A stretch of DNA of 64,000 nt, from NCBI RefSeq assembly GCF_964204645.1, contig NC_134029.1:20664450-20728449 (forward strand), written 5' to 3'. Positions 20,984 through 33,700 of the stretch are shown here, one piece after another. Under the pieces are notes generated by a model that searched no databases, had not been told where the DNA came from, and saw only the letters and a program-made list of their open reading frames with translations. This DNA comes from Tubulanus polymorphus. Lineage: Eukaryota; Nemertea; Palaeonemertea; Tubulaniformes; Tubulanidae. The translations under genes and the position numbers were made by a program. Within the stretch, counting starts at the first letter, position 1. Each line of letters opens with the position of its first letter.

Positions 20984-23798
20984 ATGGCTGCCGGGAAGTT
21001 GAGCTCCCAAGATCGGAAAGATTTGGACAAGTTCACCAAATTCCTAATCTACAAAAGCGTCCAGATCATTGTTCAGTCTCGTTTGGGTGAAAAAGTCAAA
21101 ACGCAGTCCAAACCATTTTCATCTGGTTCCGACTGGGTAAGTATTGAAAAACTGCTCAATGGCCTGTAAAACTAATTAGGCCTTTCCCCAGGGTCCCTAT
21201 TACTTGTTGTTTCCTAAAGAACTCCTTCTAAACGGAAAATGCTTTCAAAGGTGCGCTTGAAACTCCTTTAATTCGAGCAAAATTTCCTTAACTCCTTTAA
21301 AACTCCTTCAATTTTGAGAAAATGCTATTAGAAATTGTATCTAGTTTGTAGTTGTTAAGTAGACTATGCCTAGATCGGCACAGTCAGGACCAGGATTTGT
21401 ATTTACTACCCAATTAGGAGGTTAACAAATTAGAACCAAGTTTAGGTGGTGTGTACAGGATAAGAGTTTGCTTGCAAAACCACCGAATGAGATTGGCATA
21501 AACAGTAGCGATTTAGGCGGAGTCTACATTAATTGGGGTATAAAAGTGATGCAGATCCTTTCTTAAAATTTTCTCCTTTAATCCCCATATACCCAGGAAT
21601 GACAGATCTGTAGGGACGATGATCTTGGTCTACTTATATTTCAATCAATCATTCAATCAAGCGAGTGATCTATTTTTTCAGTTCAACCTGGCCATTCGCG
21701 ATATTCCCGAAGTTCTCGGCGAAACGAAGAAAGCTTTGGCGTCGCAATTGATAAACACGACGCAATCGATATGCGTCGAGATATCCCTGAAAACGGCGGA
21801 CGGCGACACGATGGTTCTAGAGACGTGGTCGCTCGGTATGAACGAACAATGCGACCCGCTCGTCAAAGTTTCCTACATGGTTTATAACTGTATGGGTATT
21901 TTATTGAAGTCGTTGATGTGCGTGTTACGCGTGACGCCCGCGTATCGCTTATCCAGATCGCAAGGACCCGACAATTATGTGATATGCTATCGAATTTATA
22001 AAGGGACGCCGAACACTTTGCAACTCGGAGCCGGATTTGACAAGTTAAAGGTCGGCACGGTACCGACGCCGTGTGGTACTATAGTTCTCGACGTGTCGTA
22101 CAGAACGAAAATGTTGATATCGCCTCAGCACAGCATTAAAGATTTGAGCATCGACGCGAAAGACGACCATTTTAAACAGGACAGTCCGAAAAAGAGCTCC
22201 ATACCTCGACCTTGCCATTTCAACAACAGAAGGTAAGTTTTTGTCATAGAGGTCTTTCTAGTGCTCAATTCAATATTTAGTTTCCACGGAAAAGCAGAAC
22301 AATGAAATCGGGAGAAAAATCAACAATTTAAAAAACGAGAGAGCAGAAAATTTACAACATTTCCGTGTGGGCCTTGCAAAGCCATTAAAGACTGCTAATG
22401 CAGGCACCCTATGGAAGAGAGAGAATAAAGTTGGAGAAGAGAGGAGAGAAAATGAGAAAGAGATATATGAGACATGCAGATAAGAGCTTGCTTGAGAAAA
22501 ATTTTAGGAGAAGTAGATGCAACAAATACCGGTACATGCAAATACATGTATACATGGTGTAGCAAATACGGTACATGTGTTTATATAGTAATGAAGAGAT
22601 GCAAATTTGATTAAAACTAATAAAGCCTAATAGCACCGGCTTGAATTCGGAATTTCTTCCTAAATTGTAGAAACAGCACAAGCGAAGAAGGGTCGAGTAT
22701 TTCCGCGGAGTCGGAAATTTGTGCGACAACATTTTCGACGAGTCCTCCCGATCCGTACTGTCGAGACATGAACAACTGTCAAACGCATTGCTGTTGTAAT
22801 CATAACGGACGATGCACCGATAACAGATGTGAAGGACTTCGTCAGCCCAAGTACGTTAAGTGGAAGATCTTGAAAATCATGACCCTTCTAGGCTGGTCTA
22901 GAGGATCCAAGGGCAGGGTGCAGGGGCTGCGCACCCCCTAGAAATGTTACACTGAAATTTCATGGGAAAATGAAAAATATTTTATTGATACATAAAAAAG
23001 TTCATGAGCTTGTTCTCTGTATTTCCAAAATTATGTACAAGTATCAATGAAAATTCCGAAGCAAAATTCTTTTCCACCTTTTATGAAATTGATCAAACCA
23101 GCTTTAAACTTCCGATAACTATAAACATACAAGAATGTTTCATAATTACGCAATCAAACTTTTCTAGGAATATTGTCAGGTGTGGAGCGTTTGCGCCGGT
23201 GAAAGTCTTCGACCCGGACTTCGATGAAGTCGACGATATACCGTTCTCAAAGCTTTACATAAAACCGAAAAATCTGACGTCGAGTCCGGAAAAACGCTCA
23301 GAGAAAAGCGACAGCGACGTCGAAATGGAGAATGGTAAACCAGACGCATACGGTACCGATGAAGTTGATGGTAATGAGTCAGATGATAACAGTCATGCTT
23401 CAGGACCGCCTGATGATTTCGTTATGATTGACATGGTTAGTATGATTACACATGAAATTAGTAGTCCTAATAATATTCAGTCCTTAAATTCCTCGAATTC
23501 TTGCAGGATTTGATAAGACTGCGATATACCTGTGTTAAAATGAAATACTCGTCAGTATATTAATGTTTCATCCCTTCTATAAATTTTCCAGAAGGCACCG
23601 TTTGCTGGTCATGAGGGTACAGCGGATTTGGGTAGGTTTTATCGCGAGTGTCAAGGAGCGCCAGTGTTAGCCATGTTCGACAACCAACCATCCATCGCAG
23701 AGACTCTAGACGTGATGCAAGATCAGTTGGTCAGTTTCGAGTCCAACGCGAAAGGATTCGATGAATTTGTGAACAATCTCGACGTGGCAGACGGATAA
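20984..23798 (+). CDS. ATG13: Autophagy-related protein 13 (ATG13)
   Basis: Regulatory subunit of the ULK1/ATG1 kinase complex that starts autophagosome formation. Exons: 20984-21136, 21682-22232, 22671-22850, 23168-23435, 23592-23798 (452 aa; human about 480-517 by isoform). The first two exons encode the HORMA domain ([68 protein letters not shown]). Near the C-terminus DDFVMIDM contains FVMI, matching the LC3/GABARAP-interaction motif known in vertebrate ATG13. The last exon carries the conserved tail ([28 protein letters not shown]). Exon 3 is unusual: it encodes a Cys-rich stretch I do not know from ATG13 ([19 protein letters not shown]). The start is the first ATG and begins with the family's N-terminal helix. 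Confidence 0.95.
21191..21617 (+). mobile_element. MITE-like repeat in ATG13 intron 1 (GGTCCCTA ends)
   Basis: About 427 bp from GGGTCCCTATTAC to CTGTAGGGAC, matching 15486-15867 block by block (TTTCAAAGGTGCGCTTGA, CTCCTTCAATTTTGAGAAA, ATACCCAGGAATGAC). The start CAGGGTCCC resembles hAT-type ends, but I could not define an 8-bp target duplication, so the superfamily is open. Confidence 0.65.
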
Positions 23799-26700
23799 AA
23801 AAAACAAGTTGAAGCCTTAAATTCACGTTAGAATTTTTGTGACATTCGTTCTATCTTTATCTCTCGCTATCTCTTGTACATACAAATCTATCTGAGCCAA
23901 AAACATATCTATTTATTAAATTATCACTTGTTTCAATGTCACTGTCGTTCTCAAGGTGCAAGATTTTTAGGAATTGCAAATTAACAAATTTAGAAATAGG
24001 ACAAAGATTTCTGGGTAGTTTAGTTCAGTATTATCTCTTCAACCGCAATAATACTGTTTAAATGAAATCGCGTTTGACTGCTGACCCGTGTATGTTATAA
24101 ATACATTTCATGATGCCATCTGGTCCGTCTATTTTCATTGAAAATTTCTCAATTCATCGATGAATATTTAACTACAGTAAACCTTGCCTAACTCTGACAA
24201 ACTGGGACTGGCAAAATCAGTCTGCGGTAAGCAAAGTCTGAGTTAAGGATAGGAAAATGTTTGTCGACATGTTTGTCGTCAGAGTTAGTCGAAAGTTCTC
24301 AAGTTGGCCATATCCAAGTAAGCCAACATTTGCTGTACGTATAGATCAAGGTTTCACATTTTCTGCCTTATCTAGGCCGGATATAACATTTACAAATCAT
24401 ATCTCATATATGTATTATATCACATGTGGTTGGCAGCCAATGGTGTATCAACCAAAGTATCGATAATGACGATACACGAATCCAAATCGCATTTATACCA
24501 CGCTGTTTTTGCCAATAGGGTAAATAACATTTTAGATTTTGTAAATATTTAAGTGTGTCATATATAGAGTACATTTTAAGATTGTGTTGTAATGAGTAAA
24601 TCCACTCGACGTTTCGGACGCAATTTTAAACTTTATGTCGAAATTGAATGTGATCTTCTATGTTCTGATGTGTATTGTAAATGTTTTGTGTATAGTTGAA
24701 AATGAAATGGAAAAAAACTAATGAAATTGATTAATGAACTTGTAAACCATAAGCTTGTAACCAATCGATATTAGTCCGATCTAGGATTCATGAAATAGCA
24801 AATTGTGGAAAACTAATAACTGATTCAATGTTAGTTTTCCTCAGAATTCTTCCTAACTGTCGAGTTGGTTCATGGTTCCACAGAACTATTGATATTACAA
24901 AGTCCTTTGTAATCCAACTTTGGTACCAATGAAAAAAACATGGTGTTATAAAGAATTGTATTTCCATTGTGTTTGAGTTAGATTGAGCAAATTTGTTCTC
25001 TGAAAAATGTTGGCGTTAAGTGAACAGTGGCATTAAAAACACTGACATTAAAAAGAAGGGCTTTGAGAATAATATATGTTTTGTAGGACCTAATGAGCCA
25101 AGCATCTGATATAAAGATCCATACCCTGGATGTAACCATTTATTGGACTAAAAGCATTTCAAACCTAATTCAAATATATGAATGGTCATACTGATTATCA
25201 TAAACTTTCTACAGGTTCAAAGATCCATCAAAAGATATTGTAAGCCTACTCTGGACCCAGTTCAACAAATTTGAAAAGCAAATCCAATGCAATTTAATTC
25301 ACTACTGCATGACTTGGTCCTATTATATAAATTTACTACGTACCTGTAGTTCCTTTATAATTATCACATCATCAATTTTGAAGTAAAATTTCTTGTAAAT
25401 AATAGATATTTATTAATGCGTGTTGCAATTCACTGCTTTTCTTCATTTAATTATCACTGAACAGCCAAGTGGCTGGTACAGTAGTTGGAAAGTAAGTGAA
25501 GTGGGAAAGCCAGTTGGTGCAATTGGTTTCATTCATAAGTTTCTCTCATAAACTGATAAGTTTCTCTCATAAACTGATGCACTAGGCAGATGTGATAAAC
25601 ATAAAACGTTTCAATCCTTCTATAACTCACCAGGAGGGAGGGTACCATTTGCCCATTGACGGGTACACCGGATTTGGATTTTACTGGCCATTCCATTCAA
25701 GGGTACAATCTACCCTTAACATTTGCATCCTCGTCAATAAGTTTTCTCGCCGCTCAAGAACAAGTGGACCTCGCCTCAGACAAACTGTGATCGGTACAAG
25801 GTAAGCGAAGTGGAAGTTAAGGATAGGAAAATATGTTAGGCAGTCAGAAAAATGATTTCATCTTGTCCATGTATGAATAATAAGGCAGGGTTTAATGTGC
25901 CCCGTGGGTGAATATCAAGCCATGTACCTTAAAGTAATGAATACCCTCCTTTTTCCTTATTTCTCAAGCAAGAGTCCCACGTTTCCTTACGAATACGATG
26001 ATGAAAACAAACCAACACTCGACTGTTGAATTAATTCTTACTTTTTTTTTTATTACAGTTACTGACAAACTGTTTCATAATTTTACATATTAGCAGGGGT
26101 AAAAAATATGCAAACAAATTCATCGTAAAACACGACATCTACTGGTATTGCCAGACAAATTTTCCAAAAACCAATCAATCAGTTTGTATTCATTTTTGTT
26201 TTTCAGAACGAGAAATTAAAGTTGAGCCTCAGCCATTTAACTAATTGGATGATTAAAGCCTTATCATTTAAAAATATAACTACTATGCACGTACTTCAAT
26301 TTCAATACTCGAATATAAATAAATAACTGCGCGAAATTCAAGCCCTGAAATCCTGAAGTGTATCATGAGTAAAATATCGCCGACAAACAGGGTAGCAGCG
26401 ATATCGTCTAAATCAACAGAACGATTGGCCTATTTACCTTTCTTTTATTCTTAAAAATAATGATGGAGCATAATCCCCCGAATATTTGGGGACGTTATAA
26501 AATAAAGAGAAAGAAAGTGCACGGAAATCGCGAATAAAGAGAGAGAGTAGAAAGAGCAATGACACCGTATCGTTAAATACAACATAGAATAGTTGATGTT
26601 CTTTTCTGTTCTGTACAATAAACCAGCGAGTTAAGCAGAACGGACAGCCATGAATTCAAATATCGGTATAAACTATTCCTCGGGCTCGCACGCGTTACCA

Positions 26701-27741
26701 ACCCAACAACCATCTCGAAGTATTCCCGATTATGCCGAATAACAAGATGAACGGCGCTCTTTAAACTGTCGTACGCTAAAACAACGGACGATATTTGAAC
26801 TCACGGCGAATTAAAAGCGTTTGTGTTCGTTTTCCTTTTTATTTTACACCGTTTTACACAAATCCGATATATATACACAAATTTCGTTATTCGATTTTTA
26901 TTCATCAATAATAATTATTATAATCATCATACGAGAGAAATTACCTTTTTTCTTACTAATAATAATAATTATAATAATCGTGTAATTAATACGCGATTAT
27001 CGTTTACCTACATAAAAATTCACAACTACATCCAGTAATAATGATAACTAATATAAGGGCGCGAAAAAAGCCGATCCGAAGAACAATGCTCAACTTGTCA
27101 GCATCGTCGAAACGCGCAAAGAAATTACAATATTCAACACGTACGCAGCTATTTTTGTTCGAATATAGATTTTAAATATATAAAGGTACACAATATAATA
27201 TATATACGGATATAATACACAGCCAGAGCCTGTATTCGAAGTAATCAAGTATAAGTTTATGTTTTGTTTAACAGAGATGACGAAAAAAAATAAAAACAAC
27301 TGTACAATTCTAGTAAATCTACACAAAACCTCTCTATATTAAACGTATTTATAATATAGATAGAATTCTTTTTTTTCTTCCTCCTAAACTTCTGATCAAT
27401 CCTCGCATGACGGCGCGCGTGCGTTTTTACGCATTCTTTTAATCGAAATCCACTACAACTTTCTTCGTTTTTCTTTTTCTTTTTTGAACTATATATACTC
27501 CAGTTACGTGACCATAAAACACACGCGTAATCGCACACACACACACACGAATAGAGATAGAGAGAGAACCTTTAACCACAAAAAGCGTTTTTACTCGACA
27601 CAATAATACCCAATAAATATCTATTTAGTTAAAATCGCATGCGACGATGACGACGACGACGGTGTCGTCGTAAAAAAGCTTCCGTTTCATCGGCCGAATT
27701 CCGCGAGGATACGGCCGCCATTTTGTATCTCTTGTCGTATC
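23799..27741. other. Gene-poor region between ATG13 and the UBAP2L-type gene
   Basis: AT-rich, with no exon I can support. It contains the ATG13 3' UTR; a repeat-like block at 24171-24480 (CTTGCCTAACTCTGAC ... GAGTTAAGGATAGGAAAATG), part of which (AGTTAAGGATAGGAAAAT) recurs at about 25815-25832; a 23-bp direct duplication (ATAAGTTTCTCTCATAAACT core) near 25537-25580; and, from about 26 kb, AT/CA microsatellite-rich sequence that is probably the long 3' UTR of the minus-strand gene. Confidence 0.45.
25537..25580 (+). repeat. Two-copy tandem repeat, about 23 bp
   Basis: ATAAGTTTCTCTCATAAACT followed by GAT occurs twice in immediate succession. Confidence 0.75.
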
Positions 27742-30700
27742 CTAATTGCTCCAGTAAGCCGTGCTGAAATTCTTGTTAGTCGGTTTTACTTGACTCGCCG
27801 TTTGTTGCTGAGCACCGCGACTCGAACCGCTCGACGCATCCTGTCGAATGAAAATCATTCATTTAAACATTCAACAATGTAAATTCTCCCTCGATCAGGC
27901 CTCATAGTACTAAAAGTGAGGCAAAACTGAGCAATTTCATGTGCTTTTTAAAAGTAAAATTAAGCACTTTTGTATGGCGAAAGTGACACTATGATTGTGG
28001 CCTTCGTTCTAATCCACAATATAAATCTTTTGAAGCCCAAAGGCATGAATATTGGCATAACACATAATTATCAAAAAAAAAAAAAAAATACAATTAGGGA
28101 TATTAAAAGTTAGTCAGCACATTTTGAAATTTTTGAGAAAAGTAAGCTCTTTGTAAGGGCCTTACTGAATTTTTTCCTGAGTAAGCACCTCGGCAAGACC
28201 CTATAAACCCTGTATATACCAAGTACAGTTTGTGAGCAACTTCATGAATTCTTTCTTAAACCCATTAATACATTCGCTACCAATTACTTTTAAACGGTTG
28301 CTCATTATCGAAAAATAAGGGGTTTATTCATTCAACAAGTGATAACAGTAATGCTACCCCTCCCTAAAACCACGGTTTCAGGTAAATATTTCCAGGTTTA
28401 GTCTTATGCCAAATCATATTCTTCTACATGGATAAAATTACAAATACCAGTATTTCGATGAATGTCAATGAAAAGGTACTATCTCATACGTTCTAATACA
28501 ATCACAACAATGCAGCTACATTATCATTTCATCGAACAAATCATTTCTTTAAAAATTTCGATTCATTTTTATTTCGATTTATGGACACGTGGAAATCATG
28601 GTCAACCAACCTGTTGAAGCTGATGATGCATTAGCTGAGAATGATGAGTCATCATCGGTACGAACTGGGCGTACGGGTTAGTCGGAGCCATCGGTCCGCC
28701 TTGAGTTCCACTCTGCATCGCGGCTAGGTTAAACGGCGGCGGAGTTCCGGCGTGGAAACCTTGCTTGTCGAACGACTAAACGAAAATAACATAAATCAAT
28801 TTACTTTATGAAGGAAAGTAGAAGAATGCTTTAGAGATGCAATAAACCAAGTCTTAGCACCTATTTTATATTCAAGTCAACTATGCTTGTGTTCACTTCA
28901 CTTGAAATGCTGTTTATCTGTTAGCCCTCAAGCTATCCATATCCGCCCTGCCTATCACTCCTCAAGCCGCCCAAATCAACCCCGATTTTTTTATCATCTT
29001 ATACACAAAAGTGGTTACAGTGGGATTCAAACCCATACGGATAAACTAGATATCAAAGACGTCAAAACTCTGTACCAAAATCAATCCATTCGTATTTGAA
29101 ATTCTCAACTATTCGGAGTATGACAGATCCGACTTTTCTCCAAGTAAGTCTGGATGAATTTCGGGGGCAGGTCACGATTTCGGCCCACCTCATCAAATCT
29201 TTTATCAGCATAGTGCGTTCACAATAAAATAACACAAATTTGAAAATCGATAGGATCGTGATGGATGTGGATTTGCCCTTGAATTTTCCGAGGAGTAATT
29301 GACGCTACATAGTGAAATTCGCGAGTTCTGATGGGTTAAGATAGTAATCAAAATCTGATCAATCACTTACCAGTCCAACCTGAGTGTGGCTTTTACCATA
29401 AGCTGTACCAGACATGTCCGATGCGGCAGTGCTGACAACAGCTACAAAACCAAAATGGGTTTCATTTTAAAATTGTTGATTCAAGAGACGTTGTAATAAG
29501 AAGAGTCTGCTTTATTCAGGGCTAAATCTTTTCAGTATCTCAGTACCCAGGGGATAGATTTTTTTGGATACTTGTAATTGAAATGGAATTATCGCGACGG
29601 GATACAATAAGTTTCAAATTTCACCACCATTAGAAACTATCTCATTAAATTCTTTCCAGTGTTTTTATGATTTGCTACTGAAATCGAAGTCAAATCGGGA
29701 TACCAAACCTTGACGTGGCGTGATGCTGACAATGGAGGACTTCAAATCCCAAGAAGATATCTAGAATTGTATAATTCAAGCCTAGCTATTGATATAACCA
29801 GGATTAGGATTACGAGATATAATTACCTTTCATAGCACCACCGGCGACCCCTCCGGCTTTATTCTGCGAATGCTGAACGGAGTTGTATCCCGTCTTGCTG
29901 AAGTCTTGCGGTTGAGCCAAATCGTCGTAACCAGCTACAAGCAGAATACATTCGAAATAATTACCAGCGAAAAAGCAAGAGGCGTCGCGCGTTAATTCAC
30001 TTCAAATTCAACGGAGAGAGAATTAATTATTATACTTTTTATACCATTTCCATACGCGTGCGTTCCGTAACCGGTGGTCGGCTGTTTTTGGAACTGCGCG
30101 TTCGTGGCAGACGTGTTAGCGGCGTGGGGAGCATTCGTTTGTGGCACCTGAAACGAAAAACGACAATCTTCAATATTTCCGACACTACACGCGCCATCAC
30201 CTCAACGGGTGGCATCATTGTAGATATCTACTCGGTCTCTGGGCGGGTATTCGCTATGATAAGTAGCAAGTAATCTAAGCGATCATGACAGGCGCAGTAA
30301 ATGTCTCCAAATAAACTCACGATTTCATTTGAATCAATATTGCATTATTTTGTCCGACTTACAATGACCTATCTATACCCACAATACACACAATATCAGG
30401 CTCAATGTGGTTAAGGACTGTAGTATATACACATCTTTACCTATACAGACTGAACTGAATCCACTCTGCTGATACCTCAAATTGATTGTGCGGATTAGAG
30501 TAAATAATATATGCAAAATCGCAATTTCTTCTGAATTGATATTGTATTATTTTATCTGCCTAATAGGCTTATTAACAGCTACCCACAATTAATACAATAT
30601 CAGAGGTTAATCTTTCATACAGAACCCAAACAAAACATGGTTAAGGACTATAGTATATAAATTTCTACCTGAACATAGATAAAACTGAACTTACCGGGAA

Positions 30701-33700
30701 CATGGCCGGAGTCGTATATTGGAAACTGCCAGGCATGATACCGCCGGGATAGTAATATCCGTAACCGGGAGGTAACGCTCCAGGACTGATATAAGTCTGT
30801 TGATGAGCGGCTGATTGCGTCGGTTGTTGTTGTTGCTGTGTATTCTGCTGCGTCGCCTGTACGGGCGATTGCGCGTCGACACGGCTCATCTTACCGCCGT
30901 CCGTTCCCGAGTACTGCACGCCAGCCGTGTTATTCATGTTCGTCTGGTCCCGGTTTGTCGATAAAGACGTCGGCGGTTGGAATGGCAACGAACTCGTTTC
31001 GTAATAACCGGGCTGGAAACATAGTCGAAAAAACGTGCGTTACGTTAACTATCGCTTCTTCAGGCGATTATGTTCAACTGACAGACCGGTCTACCTGTTA
31101 TCTCGAAATGAAGTCGAGTTTCAACATAAACGAGAGCAATTTGACATCAAAGATCGCAGTTCCATCGAAAATGAACTGAACAAGAAATTATTCTGATTTT
31201 GAGAGTAATGTATTTTGATATTCTTTTAGAGTGGTTGAGATCTTCAAAAGAGTGGAAACTACTCAATGTACTCTCAAATCATAGTCACGTCTGAACTGGT
31301 GCTGCAGGGCGATTTGATATTGGAGGCTTCTCATCCATATGTATAACTAAATTTCCAGTGTATTGGATTCAATGCTAATTAATTCTCACGTCTACTGTTG
31401 ACTCAGGTTGGTAAATATGAGATTGCAGTAGATAGAAAATGGCTTCGCTGTATAATTGCGTTTTGCAATGTTTTTTGTGGACAGACAGCTCACTTACCAG
31501 AGGCAGTCTTTGCTGTAAGAGTTGAAGATCTTCATAACTATACATCGGTTGTTGGAGACCCTGCAACGAAGCAAACATCAATTCGGAATTCGCGAAAAAG
31601 ATGAAACGTGTGACCATAATTACGAATGACCTGCGAATCGCCACTTACAAAATATTGCGGCATTCCGTGTTGTCCCATGATGAAGTTCGGTCCTAATGTC
31701 AGCGGAACCCCTGGCGGTAAATTCGGAGGAGCCTTGGCTAGAAATAGATCAAAGCAAATTGTGACTAGCTATGTCCAATAATACAAGGGGTAGAAGGGAG
31801 TATTCACAAAGTATCTACGCATTCAACATTTCCATTTCCACAAAATTCCCAGCCTTTTATTTTTGGAGAAAGAAAATTTCATGACTCTTCCCCGGTTCTC
31901 CCAGGAAAGTGGCAACCCCCGTTGAAATACAATACGAACAATGCGATATAGATAAGATACTTACTCGTAGCGGTATTTGAGATCTTACTGGTTGCGGTCG
32001 TAGGCGACACCGACGAAGTCGTTAGACCTAAATTGCTAGCGTTATTAACGGCTGACGAGTTACTGGGTGGAGTCGGCGTCGATACGGCGCCGGCAGACGC
32101 GTTCGGTACCGACGACGTCGAATGTTCGTAATTAGCCGTCTGCGTCGAATCCAACGAGTTGTCCTTGACGCCCATTTTTGACAGAGTCTCACCGAGTTTA
32201 GCGGCGTTCATCGCCGACGACGGACCGTACGAACCGAACGCGGCGCCGGTAGTTTGACTCTGGCCCGACGAGTCGCCGCCGCCGCGCGACGGATACGTCG
32301 AATTCGAATTGCTCGGCACCGACGACGACGCCGGGTACGAATTCACCGAATGACTCGACTGATACGCGTTATTCGACTGTCCACTGGAATAAGCCGTAGA
32401 TTGATTACTACTCGAGAAATTGCCCATCGCGCCGGCGTTCGGCGCGTGCGGGTACGATGCCGCCGCCGTATTACCGCCGGCCTGGTTACCGGCGTACGAC
32501 GCCGACGAGACGCCGGGTTGTTGATTCGACGGGTAAACGGTCGACGACTGACCCGTCGTATTGTATGAACTCTGTCCCGATTGGTACGCAGCGGCGGCCG
32601 ACGATTGACTGACGGCGTAGCTGCCACCGGTCGACGCCGACTGCGACGAATTGTACGATTGGTTCTGCGTCCCTTGATATGAACCCGGTTGACTGGACGA
32701 ATATGACGAGGAATCTCTCTGATATGACGAATTTTGTGCCCCGTACGTCGATTGACTATTGTTCTGATAAAGAGACGACTGGTTCTGAAACGACTGGTAC
32801 CCGGACTGGTATGGCGTCCGCGAACTCGGGTACGCACCCGTCGGTTGTTGTTGTTGTTGTTGTAGTCCACCAGATGGAGCCGATGTCAGACTATTCGTAG
32901 AATGAGTAAATCCGGAAGTAGTGGTAGCGTTCGTCGAGTTTTTGTATCCAGAAGTCGGGTAACTAGACGAATAAGCACCCAGCGACGTAGCAGTGTCACC
33001 TATAAATAACAAATCTCATAATCTAAGCATTCACACAAAAACTATTACATTGTCAGAGTGGCCACTTAACACTAATTAACAAATTTCCTGATTTTTCCAA
33101 GTTATAACACAAAATTCGAGGAATTTTTTTGGTTTAAAATTTCACAATTAATCCATTTTTTCTTTGAATCACATGGATTATTAAGAAATGTGTAGTCAAT
33201 AACATATCCAAATTCCCAGTTTTCCCAGATTTCTTCTTTCTTTCTTTTTTTTATAGATTTTTCTGGTTCCCTGACTTTACCAGGTTTTCCAGGTCAGTGG
33301 CCACCCTGACAGTTGAATGATTCGAGATATCATCAATCTATTACCTGATTGTGGTCTTTGAGAGACCATCATTGGACTAGTTTTTCTGTCATTTGGAGAT
33401 GGGAATGGAATGGGCTCAGGAGCGGCGATCTGTGAAAACAACAAGGACATTAATTAAACCATCAGTATCGAATACAAAACATGATCGATATAATGTCCAA
33501 TGATTCATTTACACCAGACCCAACTACTTGTGTCTCCCTTTGTACTAGTTTTCACTGCAATTTGACATTGAAAAAAGTGGTTTCATTGAAACTACATATC
33601 ATTCTGATTTTGAGAGTATCTTAATCATTTTGCTAATAAATGAGCTTTCCTAAGTGTAGTATCTGCTCTCAAATGGTAATGGTAGTCACGTCCGTCGCAG

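Noticed and set aside
22409-22732. 107-aa minus-strand frame
   Set aside because: Antisense to an ATG13 intron and exon 3; purine-rich plus strand explains the Leu/Ser-rich reading.
32254-32870. Arg-rich frames on both strands (32254-32568 and 32343-32870)
   Set aside because: Shadows of the repetitive UBAP2L low-complexity exon; its codon bias produces Arg-rich alternative frames.
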